A model generated the notes under the pieces. It saw only the letters and a program-made list of their open reading frames with translations, ran no database searches and had not been told where the DNA came from. A program made the position numbers and the translations under genes. A stretch of 64,000 nucleotides of DNA from Halichondria panicea (lineage: Eukaryota > Porifera > Demospongiae > Suberitida > Halichondriidae): NCBI RefSeq assembly GCF_963675165.1, contig NC_087377.1, positions 15,558,198-15,622,197 of the forward strand. Direction: 5' to 3'. This document shows positions 9,262 through 21,113 of the stretch, in pieces; within the stretch, counting starts at the first letter, position 1; each line of letters begins with the position of its first letter.

Positions 9262-12200
9262 CTAATTAGCACTTATAGACAAGAAATTAACAGTTTGCAT
9301 ATTAGTAAAGAAACTTGCCTGTCCTCCGGCTACAATGACCTCTCCACTAGGAAGTACTGAGCATGTGCAGCAATATCGTGCAGTAGGCAGGTCTCCCACT
9401 TTCACCCACCTCCTGGTGTCAGGCTGGTAGAGGTGGATCGATGAACTTGGGTTGGCTCTGTCTTCCTGTCCACCAACGGCTAATAGTGACCTCCCAATAC
9501 TGAGAAGACCTGACCACAAGAGTGGTACTTCCTGTAAGGTCTGCCAGAGAGTGGGTGTGACCAAGTTGGAAAGGGCCATTGCAATGAGTTCATTAAGGTC
9601 AACGTGGTGCACTGTCTTGGTTACCCCAGTGTGATCCACCCCTCCCATTAGGTAGAGGGTGTTTCCTATGAGAGTCGATTTCAGTCCTGATTGTGAGTTA
9701 GGTAGTGACTGAGCAATGTACCATTTTCTTGATGCCACGTCCAACACCTCCACAGAGGATGTACGTCCTTTGTCATCCTCTCCCCCAGCTACAATGATGT
9801 GGTTGTTGAAGGAAACAGCTGTTGAGTAATCACGAGCAATGTTCATTGGTGGGTACGGGTGAGTCCATTCCCCTGATTCAAACGCTGCAAGCTGATTGGT
9901 GTGTTTGCTGTTTCTTGGATCACGTCCTCCCACCAGCACTAGTCGATTAGCAAGTGAAGTCATAGCGAAGTACTTGGCAGTGTACTCTGGTAGTTTGGTC
10001 CATTGATCTTGCTCGAGCTTCATCACTGTACACGAGTCACGACCAATATACACCGTGTCACCGATAACAACACTCTGTACCGAGATTCCCATCTTCACTG
10101 GCATGTCTTTTCCTCTTCTCCATTTCAGAGTGAGTGGAGGTCTCAACTCTCTGGGAGAGGGACCCTGAATAATGAATGAGTGTAATTAGGATAGTGTCTA
10201 CTAACAAGCGAGTGTTACTTGTAGCAATAATTGCATGCACACTAAATCACTTTCTCTAATTAGCTTAAGAGGCCACGCCCACCAGTCTAATAGAATGTAC
10301 AGTACGATTATAAGAGATCAAAGCTTCTACTATAGCTCTGCAATAATATAATGGTGCATTTTGTCTCACCTGTCTCTGCTGTTGAATGATGGCGTCTCTC
10401 CTGACCAGCTCAGCATCTTTGTGCTCAATCTGTTCCCTGTGTGGCTGTACAGGGGAACGTTGGTGTAATCTTTCACAGACGTGAATATCATTAATGAAAA
10501 TTCTACAACAGAACGAGAACAAACAATAATTTCCGCTAAATGAAGTACATAATTATAGGCACACTCAAACAGATGTGTAGTTACGGCTTAACACATGAGA
10601 CAGCATCCATGCATGTTAAGGTACAATACTATTGTTGCTGTGGGAATCTCATTATCACACTACATGTATGCACCTTCTTGACTGGTTGAGGGTCCTTTGA
10701 CTCCCTCTTTGTTGCCTCCACTGGGTCCGAGCTTGTTGTCAGGTAAGCATCTGCAGTCAAGTTATTATCTGGTTGAGTGTCCTCCCGAGGTTGTATCTGT
10801 AGAGACTTCACTAGATGATCAATTTCTCTGGGTTGAAATTCAAACTGTTCTTGTTGGAGAGTGGTCACTTCTTCCAGTCCACAAACTTGTAGCCGATCGA
10901 TAGATGCTTGTGAATGAGTGTCTTTCTCAGATACTTGATGTAAAAGTTGATTTACTTGAGTATCCTTTGACTCCCTCTTTGTTGCCTCCACTGAACCAGA
11001 ACCTCTCGTTAAATAAGCATCTAGAAAATTGATACCAACATTAATAAAGACGAATATGATTTTTTTCGTTAGGGTTATAGTTATAGGGTTAGCGGAATTG
11101 TAAAACACATAATTATAATTAACTCACAGATGTCCCTGGCAGATGGTCTCCTCCTCATGTCTTCTTGCAAACAACTGTCGATAAGCTTCCTCAACCTGTG
11201 TGTGTGAGGGATCTGGGCAACATGAAATGATCGATCCTTGGCTGATTTGATCGTCTCCAGCTTGCAAACAATCTGCGTCACAATCACCCCATAGGAAAAC
11301 ACATCCAGGCTACTATCGTACTTCTCCTCTTCCAAGCGAATAGCCTCGAGAGGTAGATACCCCATACGGTGACCAACGGCCGTGAGGGTGTGGCTAAGCT
11401 TGGAGGGATCGTATAGCCGTGACATACCAAAGTCGGAAATTTTTGCAATAGGCACTGGCTGTGTTAGCTTCAGCAAGACATTATCGCCACAGAGGTCACG
11501 GTGGATAATCTGCTTGCTGTGAATGTAGGCCAGACCACAAGCCATGTCTTTGGAGAGGCTAATTTCACGTTCGCTAGTGAGGGACTCTTCATCAAGGCCA
11601 GAGAAATAGGATCTCAGATTGCAATCCATCATCTCAACAACGAGGATTGTACCACCTGATTTGGGGTGCTTGGCAGTCGACAAATACAGAACAACGTTTG
11701 GGTGCTGGAGTGACTGGAGATACTCACACTCACGATCAAATGCTTTGCTGGCTTCTTCACTTTTGCCGGTTGGGAAACCTGTCTGCATTTCTACAGCCTC
11801 GTAAATTAGAAGTTTGACTGCACAAATCTCGCCCCTGTAGCTGCCTTTGAAGACTGCTCCAAATGCACCTTTACCTAGTAGCTCGTCTAGGAAAACAATT
11901 AAATCATCATTGATCTTCTGGCGGTTTTGGTCAACTGTAAAAACATTGTGTGTGTGTGTGTATGAGTTTATGAGGGGGACCCGGGTGAATATTATAGTAG
12001 CTAGCTAATAAACTAAGCATCATGTATGAGATATGCATTCCTGTGCTGAACTAGTGCTTACCCTCTGACTTCACATCAGTAGGATTGCTTGCATCAGTAG
12101 ACTGTAGATGATCTTTCTCGATGGTATTAGCTATGTGAACGTGGCCCACAATGGGACTGGACAAAGCTTTGACAACATCTTCCCAGCTTCTCTCTTCACC

Positions 12201-12391
12201 TTTCAGCCATTCTTTCAAACCCTCACGATAGCATTCATCAGGATCGTCTCGCCATTTCGTACCAATACTGTCGATTGTATCAGAGGGTACGTCAAGAATA
12301 AGCAAGATGTTTCGCCACTTAATTCGAGCATCAAATGTGACGAGGTACAATTTCTTTAGATCTGCTATTGTGAGATAGTCAGACATCTTCT
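9262..12391 (-). CDS. Gene B: Death-domain / kinase / coiled-coil / Kelch protein
   Basis: Exons: 12391-12062 (Met 12386-12384, Death-like), 11934-11128 (kinase, 807 nt), 11020-10674 (linker, 347 nt), 10444-10370 (coiled coil) and 10164-9262 (Kelch, stop at 9262). The kinase keeps AVK, HRDLCGDN and DFG, and GYLPLEA replaces the usual APE/PPE. The linker exon is 270 nt longer than its paralogues. The extra 90 codons are in frame, hold a second linker copy (DAYLTTSSDPVEATK) and a glutamine-rich helical segment. The Kelch exon has six Gly-Gly blades, but the first blade has lost three residues (YIGRDS instead of YVGGG...). The Death-kinase intron is 127 nt with a TG run. No stop or frameshift seen, so it may be functional. 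Confidence 0.85.
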
Positions 12392-12479
12392 CTGTAAAAG
12401 ATAAGTATAAATGTATAGAGCCAAAAACTACATCTGAATCATGTACATTGTAATCAGTGCTGTCTGCACTACTCACTGA

Positions 12480-14420
12480 TTAAATCCAGAGACTTTATTC
12501 AGATCACAGCAAGTAGAAAAACAATACGTACCGAGATACGCCCCCTTTTCTGTATCAAGTGAATTAGCAAATCACGTTTTGATCCCACTATGGCAGACTA
12601 GCCAGCCAGCCATTCCCCCGAGTCCTGATCCTATATATTGTCAATGTGGGCCACAGTGACATAGCCAGGACTATGGAGAGAGACCATTGCTGAGGAGGTG
12701 GGAATGGCAAGTTCCTGGCCAATCAGATGATCCTACATGACGAAGCTGCTCGTAAAGATGCAAGTCTGATGACAAACTCAGGATGATGAGTGAGTGATAG
12801 TGTTGTTATTTAATAGCCTGATAGGATATACCTACTGCCAACATTTTCGTGTTCACTGTACCCAAGTATTGTATTTGGATGGTCCGGAAAAACTGTTGTA
12901 AACTAGTAAATAGTATGTACGTAGAGGAGCCTACGCACGCGAGGGACTGGCAAACTGCCTATCAGTCACTCGTCTCAGCTGCAACGAGCATTGCAGTCTA
13001 TCAGATTGCTCAACGTCATATTAGCCCTGTAATTGTAACCGCACTTACACTTCAGGGGATTCAGTACATAGTAGCTAAAGCAAAATTTAACCACATTATC
13101 TATAATGATATTCATGTTTGGTAGTGTCATAATTATGATCCATATATTCCGCTGAGATGAGTGACTGATAAGCAGTTGGCTAGTCGCTCACGCTACGCGC
13201 CAGTCTACCTTTTTTATACCCTCGAAATATACCCGCTATATACGGTAGCTTCTTTATAGTGCATAGTGTGCTTAAATCAATATGAAATTCATGCCCAAAT
13301 TGTGGAAAATAAGCGTAGACAATATTTAAATAACACGCATAGTTTAGTACATGCACGTGTACGTGTACTGAGTTTGCAATTCCTCAGGGCCATGTTCAAG
13401 CTGAACCCCAATGCAAAGACGTTAAGTTCAAGCTGAATGCCTAAGAGTCTCTCTATCTCTTTCCTTGGCAATCTGTTGTAGAAATTACAACAACGGTAAC
13501 GAATCGTTATGATGAATTAGATGAAGTTGTATGTGAGCTCCTCCCTGACAAACAAACTGTATTCTAGGTAACGGCCTTATCAGTCAAGTAGGCTAAAAAT
13601 CTGTGTCCTTTGATGTAAGCTTTGATGTCTCTTTGTGCATATGTAGTTACAAAAAAAAAAAAAAAAAAAAAAAGAAACCTTTGACTAGCTAGGAAGAGTA
13701 GCAGTAGTAGTAGGAAGAGTAGCAGTAGTAGTAGTAGCAGTGCAAGCAGGACTAGACTAGATTAAAAAGTTGGTGGAACGAATAACTGACCGTTTGGACG
13801 TCACCTGGCTGCCAGACTTTCATCTCGACTCTTCCCCCTGAGTAGCTGGCCTTTCTCTAAGCCACAAAACTGAGCAAGAAGCTGAAGAAGCAGCTAGACA
13901 GAGACATGTACCTAGCCTTGAGAATTGGGAGGCGTGGCTCAACTAGTTAGCCCAGCCCAGAGGAATTGTTACCGTGGGTACTGAACAACCGTAGAAGTAC
14001 AGCTACCCCTGGCTTTACTGAATTAACTAGCTGTGTCTGCTGTCTAGTTGGACCAGATTTAGCTAGATAATGGGGTAGAGAATAGTTGAGCGGTCCTGTG
14101 TGTAGCTTGAACTGTACTGGCTGGCAAGAATCTAGTAAGCACCCTATGCACTGATAACTCGTCAGAATGGAGGGTATGTTCTAGGGATCTGGACAGCTGT
14201 ACATCCAAAGGAGCCAGGGAGTGCCAATCATCTTCTCCCAGTCTCTGACACGCTAAACAAAACGAGCTAGAACTGGGAGTCCTAGAATTGCTAGCCGGAT
14301 CTAGACTAATAGAATGACATGGAGGCGTGGTGAGGCCGGATCCACACTAATTGATCGACCTAAAGACGCTCCTGTTCCAGATTTTCACGAATGGCAAGGA
14401 AAGGGCTATAGGGGTTTTAT
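12480..14420. other. Spacer between gene B and truncated plus-strand unit
   Basis: No supported gene. It holds a 5' UTR-like remnant of gene B (12,470-12,560), a poly(A) run at about 13,650-13,672, AGT/GAAGAG microsatellite at about 13,690-13,742 and assorted non-coding sequence. Open frames of 60-91 codons (for example 12,849-13,124) show no domain or splice logic. From about 14,425 the sequence becomes homologous to the 3' part of the plus-strand blocks (compare 7,455-7,600). Confidence 0.4.
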
Positions 14421-14813
14421 AAATTATAGAGTACAGCTACTGTTTTACTGTTTCACTGGAAGTATAATTATGTAGTGCAATAAAGTACGTGTATGATTCT
14501 ACTAAAACTCTTTTCTCAAAAGTTTCAGCTTATAGTCTAGTTTATTTTATTACTCCCGTTACTTGCTTAGCCAGATCATATATACTATTGTACACTACTT
14601 ACTTACTATTGTATAACACTTTGATTATTTGTGTGGGTAGGCACTTCATGTGTTGTGTGTGGTGTCCCTTTATCATAGTTGAGCCATTTTGCATTTAGCC
14701 AGTATAAGTTATAGCCACTATTATCATGTGATTTCCTCACCCCTTACTTCCTAAGCCCTCAAAGTTCCACTCATGCAGTATGACTGTGACCATGTGACTC
14801 TTTAACCCCTCAG

Positions 14814-14932
14814 TTCCCGAGCCCCACCCCTCACTGTCTGACTCGGAAGAGGAGATAGACTTTGTATTCTGGGAGAAGGCGTCCACCCTACCCTCGGACA
14901 AGACCCCAACCAAGGACCTGAACTTGTTATGA
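14814..14932 (+). pseudogene. Acidic C-terminal exon, isolated copy
   Basis: Same exon as at 8955 (SLSDSEEEIDF, stop TGA at 14,930). Upstream exons are absent: the homologous tail begins only at about 14,425. The stretch ggtgtccctttatcat to gagccattttgcatttagccag (14,660-14,705) is shared with 57,110-57,140, so this truncated arrangement was itself duplicated to block 3. Confidence 0.45.
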
Positions 14933-15258
14933 GACTGTTAAATATTATTTTGTCTGTTTTTATACTATTTTCAGGCAATGTAATTATGTATAGTATGTAC
15001 CACTTCATGTCATCATATTAAATAACTATAATTATATGTGATAAAATTCTGTTGCAACTTAATTTTCTCAACATGATAAAAAGAATATCAATATCGTTAT
15101 ATAATTAACTCATCGAACAATTAAAGAGAAACAATATTAACAAAATAACTAATTAGCACTTATAGAGAAGAAATCAACAGTTTGAAAACAGATATGCGAA
15201 CTATATAATAATATGATAAAAAAAGATCGTTAACAATGCACAACATAATTATTACAAA

Positions 15259-18141
15259 TTAAGAGAAACAACTTATACAAAAGAAATTAACTGTTTGAAC
15301 ATAATTAACAAATAGGTTTGTCTGTCCTCCGGCTACAATAGCCTCTCCACTAGGAAGTACTGAGCATGTGCAGCTGTATCGTGCAGTAGGCAGGTCTCCC
15401 ACTTTCACCCACCTCCTGGTGTCAGGCTGGTAGAGGTGGATCGATGAACTTGGGTTGCGCCTGTCGTCCCGTCCACCAACGGCTAATAGTGACCTCCCAA
15501 TACTGAGAGGAGCTGAGAACACGAGTGGTACTTCCTGTAAGGTCTGCCAGAGAGTGGGTGTGTCCAGGTTGGAAAGGGCCTTTGAAATGAGTTCATCGAG
15601 GTCGACGTAGTGCACTGTCTTGGTTGGCTCAGTGTGATCCCACCCTCCCATTAGGTAGAGGTTGTTTCCTATGAGAGTCGATTTCAGTTCTGATCGTGGG
15701 TTAGGTAGTGACTGAGCAATGTACCATCTTCTTGATGCCACGTCCAACACCTCCACAGAGGAGGTACGTCCTTTATCATCATTCCCACCAGCTACAATGA
15801 TGTGGTTGTTGAAGGAGACAGCTGTTGAGTAATCACGAGCAATGTTCATTGGTGGGTACGGGTGAGTCCATTCCCCTGATTCAAACACCGCAAGGTGATT
15901 GGTAGGTTTGTTGTTTCTTGGATCACGTCCTCCCACCAGCACTAGTCGATTAGCGAGTGATGTCATAGCGAAGTACTTGGCAGTGTACTCTGGTAGTTTG
16001 GTCCATTGATCTTGCTCGAGTTTCATCACTGTACACCTGTCACGATCATTGTCTGCAAACCCTCCACCAACATACACCGTGTCACCGATAACAACACTCT
16101 GTACCGAGGTACCCATCTTGATTGGCATATCTTTTCCTCTTCTCCATTTCAGAGTGAGTGGAGGTCTCAACTCTCTGGGAGGGGGACCCTGAATAACGAA
16201 TGAGTGTAATTAGGATAGTGTCTACTAACAAGCGAGTGTTACTTGTAGCAATAATTGCATGCACACTAAATCACTTTCTCTAATTAGCGAGGCCACGCCC
16301 ACCAGTCTAATAGAATGTACAGTACGATTATAAGAGATCAAAGCTTCTACTATAGCTCTGCAATAATATAATAGTGCATTTTGTCTCACCTGTCTCTGCT
16401 GTTGAATGATGGCGTCTCTCCTGACCAGCTCAGCATCTTTGTTGGTGGAAATCTAAACAAAGACGTGAATATCATTAATAATATAATTCGTCTCACCTGT
16501 CTCTGCTGTTGAATGATGGCGTCTCTCCTGACCAGCTCAGCATCTTTGTGCTCAATCTGTTCACTATGTGTCTGTACAGGGGAACGTTGATGGAATATTT
16601 CACAGACGTGAATATCATTAATACAACAGAACGAGAACAAACAACAATTTCCGCTAAAGGAAGTACATAATTATAGGCACACTCAAACGGATGTGTAGTT
16701 ATGGCTTAACACATGAGACAGCATCCATGCATGTTAAGGTACAATACTATTGTTGCTGTGGGAATCTAATTATCACACTACATGTACGCACCTTCTTGAC
16801 TGGTTGAGTGTTCTTTGACTCCCTCTTTGTTACCTCCACTGGGTCCGAGCTTGTTGTCAGGTAAGCATCTAAAGTAAAAGAAAATAGATACCAACATGAA
16901 ATGATTTTTTCTGTTAGAGTTAGGAGTTAGTTGAAACGTAAAACACATTCTTATCATTGACTCACAGATGTCCCTGGCAGATGGTCTCCTCCTCATGTCT
17001 TCTTGCAAACAACTGTTGATAAGCTTTGTCAACCTGTGTGTGTGAGGTATCTGGGCAACATGGAATGATCGATCCTTGGCTGATTTGATCGTCTTCAGCT
17101 TGCAAACAATCTGCATCATAATCACCCCAAGAGAGAACACATCCAAGCTATTATCGTAATTATCCTTGTCCAATCGAATAGCCTCGAGAGGTAGATACCC
17201 CATACGGTGACCAATGGCTGTGAGGGTGTGGCTAAGCTTGGAGGGATCATATAGCCGTGACATGCCAAAGTCGGAAATCTTTGCGACAGGCACTGGTCGT
17301 GCAAGCTTCAGTAAGACGTTATCGCCACAGAGGTCACGGTGGATAATCTTCTTGCTATGAATGTAGGCCAGACCACAAGCTATGTCTTTAGAGAGGCTAA
17401 TTTCACATTCGCTAGTGAGGGACTCTTCATCAAGGCCAGAGAAATAGGATCTCAGATTGCAATCCATCAGCTCAACAACGAGGATTGTACTCCCTGATTT
17501 GGGGTGCTTGGCAGTCGACAAAAACTGAACAACGTTTGGGTGATGGAACGACTTGAGAAAATCACTCTCACGATCAATTGCATCGCTAGCTTCTTCGTTT
17601 TTGCCGACTGAAATACTTGCCTGCATCTCCATAGCATCGTGAAGCAGCACTTTGACTGCACATATCTCGCCCCTGTAGCTGCCTTTGAAGACTGCTCCAA
17701 ATGCACCTTTACCGAGACGCTCGTCTAGGAAAACAGTTAAATCCTCGTTGATCTTCTGGCGATCTTGGTCAACTGTAGAATGTTGTGTGGGGTAAAATAT
17801 TATGCCGAATTGGTGCTTACCTTGTAATTTAGGGTTGTTTGGACCAGTAGACTGTAGATGATCTCTTTCGATGGTCTGGGCTATGTGAACTTCACTCACG
17901 ATGGGACTTGACAAAGCCTCCACCATCTCTTTCCAGCTCTTCCCTCCTTCATTAAGCCATTTAATCAAACCCTCACGATAGCAGTCATCAGGATTGTTGC
18001 TCCATTCTTTCCCGATGCTGTGGATTGTAGCCTGGGGTACGTCAAGAATAAGCAAGATGTTTCGCCACTTGATTCGAGCATCAAACGTGACGAGATACAA
18101 TCTCTTTAGATCTGCTATTGTGAGATAGTCAGACATCTTCC
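15259..18141 (-). CDS. Gene C: Death-domain / kinase / double coiled-coil / Kelch protein
   Basis: Exons: 18141-17821 (Met 18136-18134), 17772-16966 (kinase), 16868-16792 (linker), 16571-16497 (coiled coil 1), 16452-16390 (coiled coil 2) and 16188-15259 (Kelch, stop 15259). The Death-kinase intron is 48 nt. The two coiled-coil exons are 75 and 63 nt, both phase 0 to phase 0, each ending KDAELVRRDAIIQQQRQ; the second uses a new acceptor tttgtttag. All six Kelch blades are intact. Kinase residues AVK, HRDLCGDN and DFG present. No disruption found: the best preserved gene of the array along with F. Its promoter region is heavily invaded by transposons. Confidence 0.87.
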
Positions 18142-18268
18142 CTGTATATAGAATAATTATGGTTATCAGAATTATGTGATAAAATAATATTTGGTGTGTG
18201 CAAACTAAATCATGTACATACAGTAAAAACAGTACTGTCTGCACTTACTGATAATAATCCAGAGGCTA

Positions 18269-18871
18269 CAGCGGTTTTCAGAGTTCTTGCATTTGCAATG
18301 TCTAGAGCGGAAGTACTTGTCACGTGAACCATTACGTAACAAGATTGAATTTCTACCTCATTCCAAACCGATTTTTTTCCAATACATGATTTAGGAGAAA
18401 ATCAACCTTTGGAAATAGCCTTTGCAAGCCTTTTTTGCATCCCGCTGAAGCTATCTTTGAGATTGTAAGCAGTTCAAATAGTTTTGTGAGCTAATATTAG
18501 TAACACAAGACTGGATTTCTGGAGCTAAGAGAGATTCTACTGTCTGTATGACCATATGACTCATCAGCTTGCAGCAACACAAAATGAGTAGTCAGGCCGG
18601 GGCAAGCCACTTCAACCAGTTCCTTATAATAGTTCCTTATAATACTGGAAAGCTACACTCCTATTTCAGACTTCTCTGATTAACTAGTAACAAGTAATTT
18701 TGTCTACATGTATAAAATTTATATTGAAAACTCAATGTACAAAAACTTGCCTGACTCAGCAATATTTGTGCTCCCGTGATGTTGTCCAACCTTAATAAAT
18801 GTTTGGGAATATCACGTGACAAGTGACTTCCGCTCTAGACATTGGAGATGCAAGAACTCTGAAAACCGCTG
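18269..18871. mobile_element. MITE family 1, copy 1 (TA target)
   Basis: 603-bp element with long imperfect terminal inverted repeats starting CAGCGGTTTTCAGAGTTCTT and ending in the reverse complement. It is flanked by TA (18267-18268 and 18872-18873). Removing it restores the paralogous sequence ggctacagtgctagt seen at 2,105. TA duplication and no ORF suggest a non-autonomous Tc1/mariner-type element. Each TIR carries a CACGTG (18321 and 18813). Confidence 0.8.
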
Positions 18872-18926
18872 TACAGTGCTAGTCTAGTCAGTGCACGTGA
18901 GTATCTTCGACTCACAGTGCAGTGTA

Positions 18927-19505
18927 CAGACCTTTGCAGAGTTCTTGCAACTCGATGTCTAGAGCGGAAGTGCCTGTCACGTGAACCATTACGTAACAAG
19001 ATTGAATTCTGGCTCATTCCTAACCAATTTTTCTCCAATAGAGCCTATTTAATTTTGTTAAACTGGGAAAAATTCGACCTATATAAGAGGGCAGGCTTTG
19101 AACAGCTAGCTAGCTAGCTAGCTGAAGCTATCCTGGGTATTTCCAATCGTTTTGTGAGTTACTATTAGTCACACAGAACTATATATCCAGCTGGAGCTAA
19201 GGCTTAGCTCCAAGCTTTTAACTGTCTATGACTAGACTCTCAACAGCTTGCAGCAACACAAAATGAGCGGGCAGGCTGGGGCAAGCCACTTCATATAATA
19301 CTGGGAAGCTACAATCCTATTTCAGACGTCTCTGAATAACTAGTAACAAGTAATTTAGTGATACATCTTGAGAACTCAATGTAAAAAACTTGTCTCGCAG
19401 CAATGTTGGGCTCACGTGATGTTGTGTGGTTTTAATGTACAAGAATATCACGTGCCGGTAACTTCCGCTTTAGACATCGAGTTGCAAGAACTCTGCAAAG
19501 GTCTG
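18927..19505. mobile_element. MITE family 1, copy 2 (TA target)
   Basis: 579-bp relative of the element 55 bases to the left. Its TIRs start CAGACCTTTGCAGAGTTCTT and share the GAGTTCTTGCA...TCTAGAGCGGAAGT core. Flanking TA at 18925-18926 and 19506-19507; excision restores gcagtgtaacagtt as in other promoters. CACGTG occurs at 18978, 19413 and 19449. No coding capacity. Confidence 0.8.
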
Positions 19506-19522
19506 TAACAGTTCAGTTTGAT

Positions 19523-21062
19523 CATAGATGTAGGAGAGAGGGATTGGAAACGGAAGTGGGCCTCGGAAAACATCCGCGCCTCGCTTTCTTGTCTTCTTTT
19601 CTTGCCTCAAATGAGGAAAACTCATTGTAAGCGGTGAAAGAAGAGGGAAAGACACAATCAACAGTGCATTGGTACATGGTAATAGTAAGGAGAATGTGCA
19701 GAGCTATAGTGGTATATTGGATACTTGTTTCACAGTAGATATAAAATCATCAGAGGATGCTTAGTTCCCTAAAATTGTGAATGTATTTGTGACTGTCAGA
19801 GGCTTCTCTTTTGCTGCCAACTTAAAATTAAATGAAAAAGAAAACCATCAAGAAGTCCACTAGTTTGAGGCAATAACCATGATCATTCACACGACAAGAT
19901 ACATAATACACCATGTAACTTTCTTAATTGTTTTCACTTTTGATGAATCAGTTGTACGAAGTTTCTATATATACTAGGCTGGTGAGCGTGTATACATTTC
20001 AATTTCCAATTCATTAAGTATAATTACATACACTTGGAGACAGCAAAACACTCCACAGCACTGCCAGTTGCTTTCTAAGTGTAAAACGAGTGGGATCAAA
20101 CCGAACAACATTAACAAAAACTTACACGATAAAAATGATTATTACAGCTATAATTATGATTAGTTTAGCACTCTAATCAGACAGTCTTAGATGGAGAGAA
20201 GCTGGTGAGGCATACAAGAGTGTATATATAGCCGGAACAGCCAATAACATTTACGAGGGCGGTGACGTGTAGGGGTGTAGAGAGGAGGGGTATTCTTTGG
20301 TATTCTTCTGTCTTCTTTTCTTCAGCGTACTCAGTAAGTTTTGGCTTGCGAGGTATTGCTATATAAAATATAGATGAAACAGCATTTGTAGTAGTTAAAT
20401 ACAGGCCCTTCACCACAATCTACTACCGGGCCAATAACAATTGTGAGGTAAAAATAGGTGACTACACATTCATGCACACAAAATCTATACATCCACCTGA
20501 TCCAAAACTAATGCTCTTGGGGTGATCACCAATCATAAGGGAATGTATGCCTAAAATTAAAATTTCTGTAACGCTTAGCATATTCCCAAAAAAGGGATCT
20601 TTAGTTGTGCTCTTTAATTCAACTTTTTTCTAGCACTAAATTCTACCAGCTGATGTATGACTAATTTTCTTTGGCTTGGGGTGATACCACATGATTTACC
20701 AACAAGCATATTGAAGTATATGACCTAAACATTAATCATTTCAGAGAAAAAGGGATAAATGTGTACAATACAAGATTAAACTTACCTAAATTCAATGAAG
20801 AAGATAGTTGCAACGGTAAATAGAGCTTGAATAATGGTTATTCACTATCTATATAAAGCACAGTTGCACTGGATACTGGAAAACTTGACAGAATACTAGT
20901 GACAACTCATAAAATCCAAGATTTGCAATAATCTCAGTTACCCGCGAGGTTACTGGGGAATAAATTAGCCCTCATTAAGCGAGGCGAGGATGTTTATCGA
21001 GGTCATATGCGAAGTACATTGAAATCTACTTCCGTTTCCAATCCCTCTCTCCTACATCTATG
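19523..21062. mobile_element. TIR element with 7-bp target duplication
   Basis: 1,540-bp element. Its first 35 bases (CATAGATGTAGGAGAGAGGG...) are repeated inverted at the right end, with weaker inverted similarity for about 60 more. GTTTGAT flanks both sides (19516-19522 and 21063-21069). Inner sequence is AT-rich with no recognisable transposase. A non-autonomous DNA transposon. Confidence 0.75.
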
Positions 21063-21069
21063 GTTTGAT

Positions 21070-21102
21070 CAATTGGAGACGGATCGGCCGGGGGTCGAGG
21101 CT
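21070..21102. repeat. Solo inverted end of the neighbouring TIR element
   Basis: The 33 bases match the right terminus of the element at 21114-22442 in the same orientation (gagacggatcggcc...). They lie directly before its left flank, so a second element end abuts the first, head to tail across the 11-bp flank. It may be the remnant of an earlier insertion. Confidence 0.45.
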
Positions 21103-21113
21103 AGTTTGACAGT

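Noticed and set aside
9452-9634. Plus-strand open frames opposite the Kelch exons (also 29,916-30,098 and 43,817-44,023)
   Set aside because: Antisense shadows of the Kelch coding frame, without splice or domain evidence.
12849-13124. 91-codon plus-strand ORF
   Set aside because: No domain, no paralogue in other units, no splice context; a chance frame in spacer DNA.
13650-13672. Poly(A) tract as sign of a retrotransposed gene
   Set aside because: No upstream coding similarity or target duplication was seen; treated as simple sequence.
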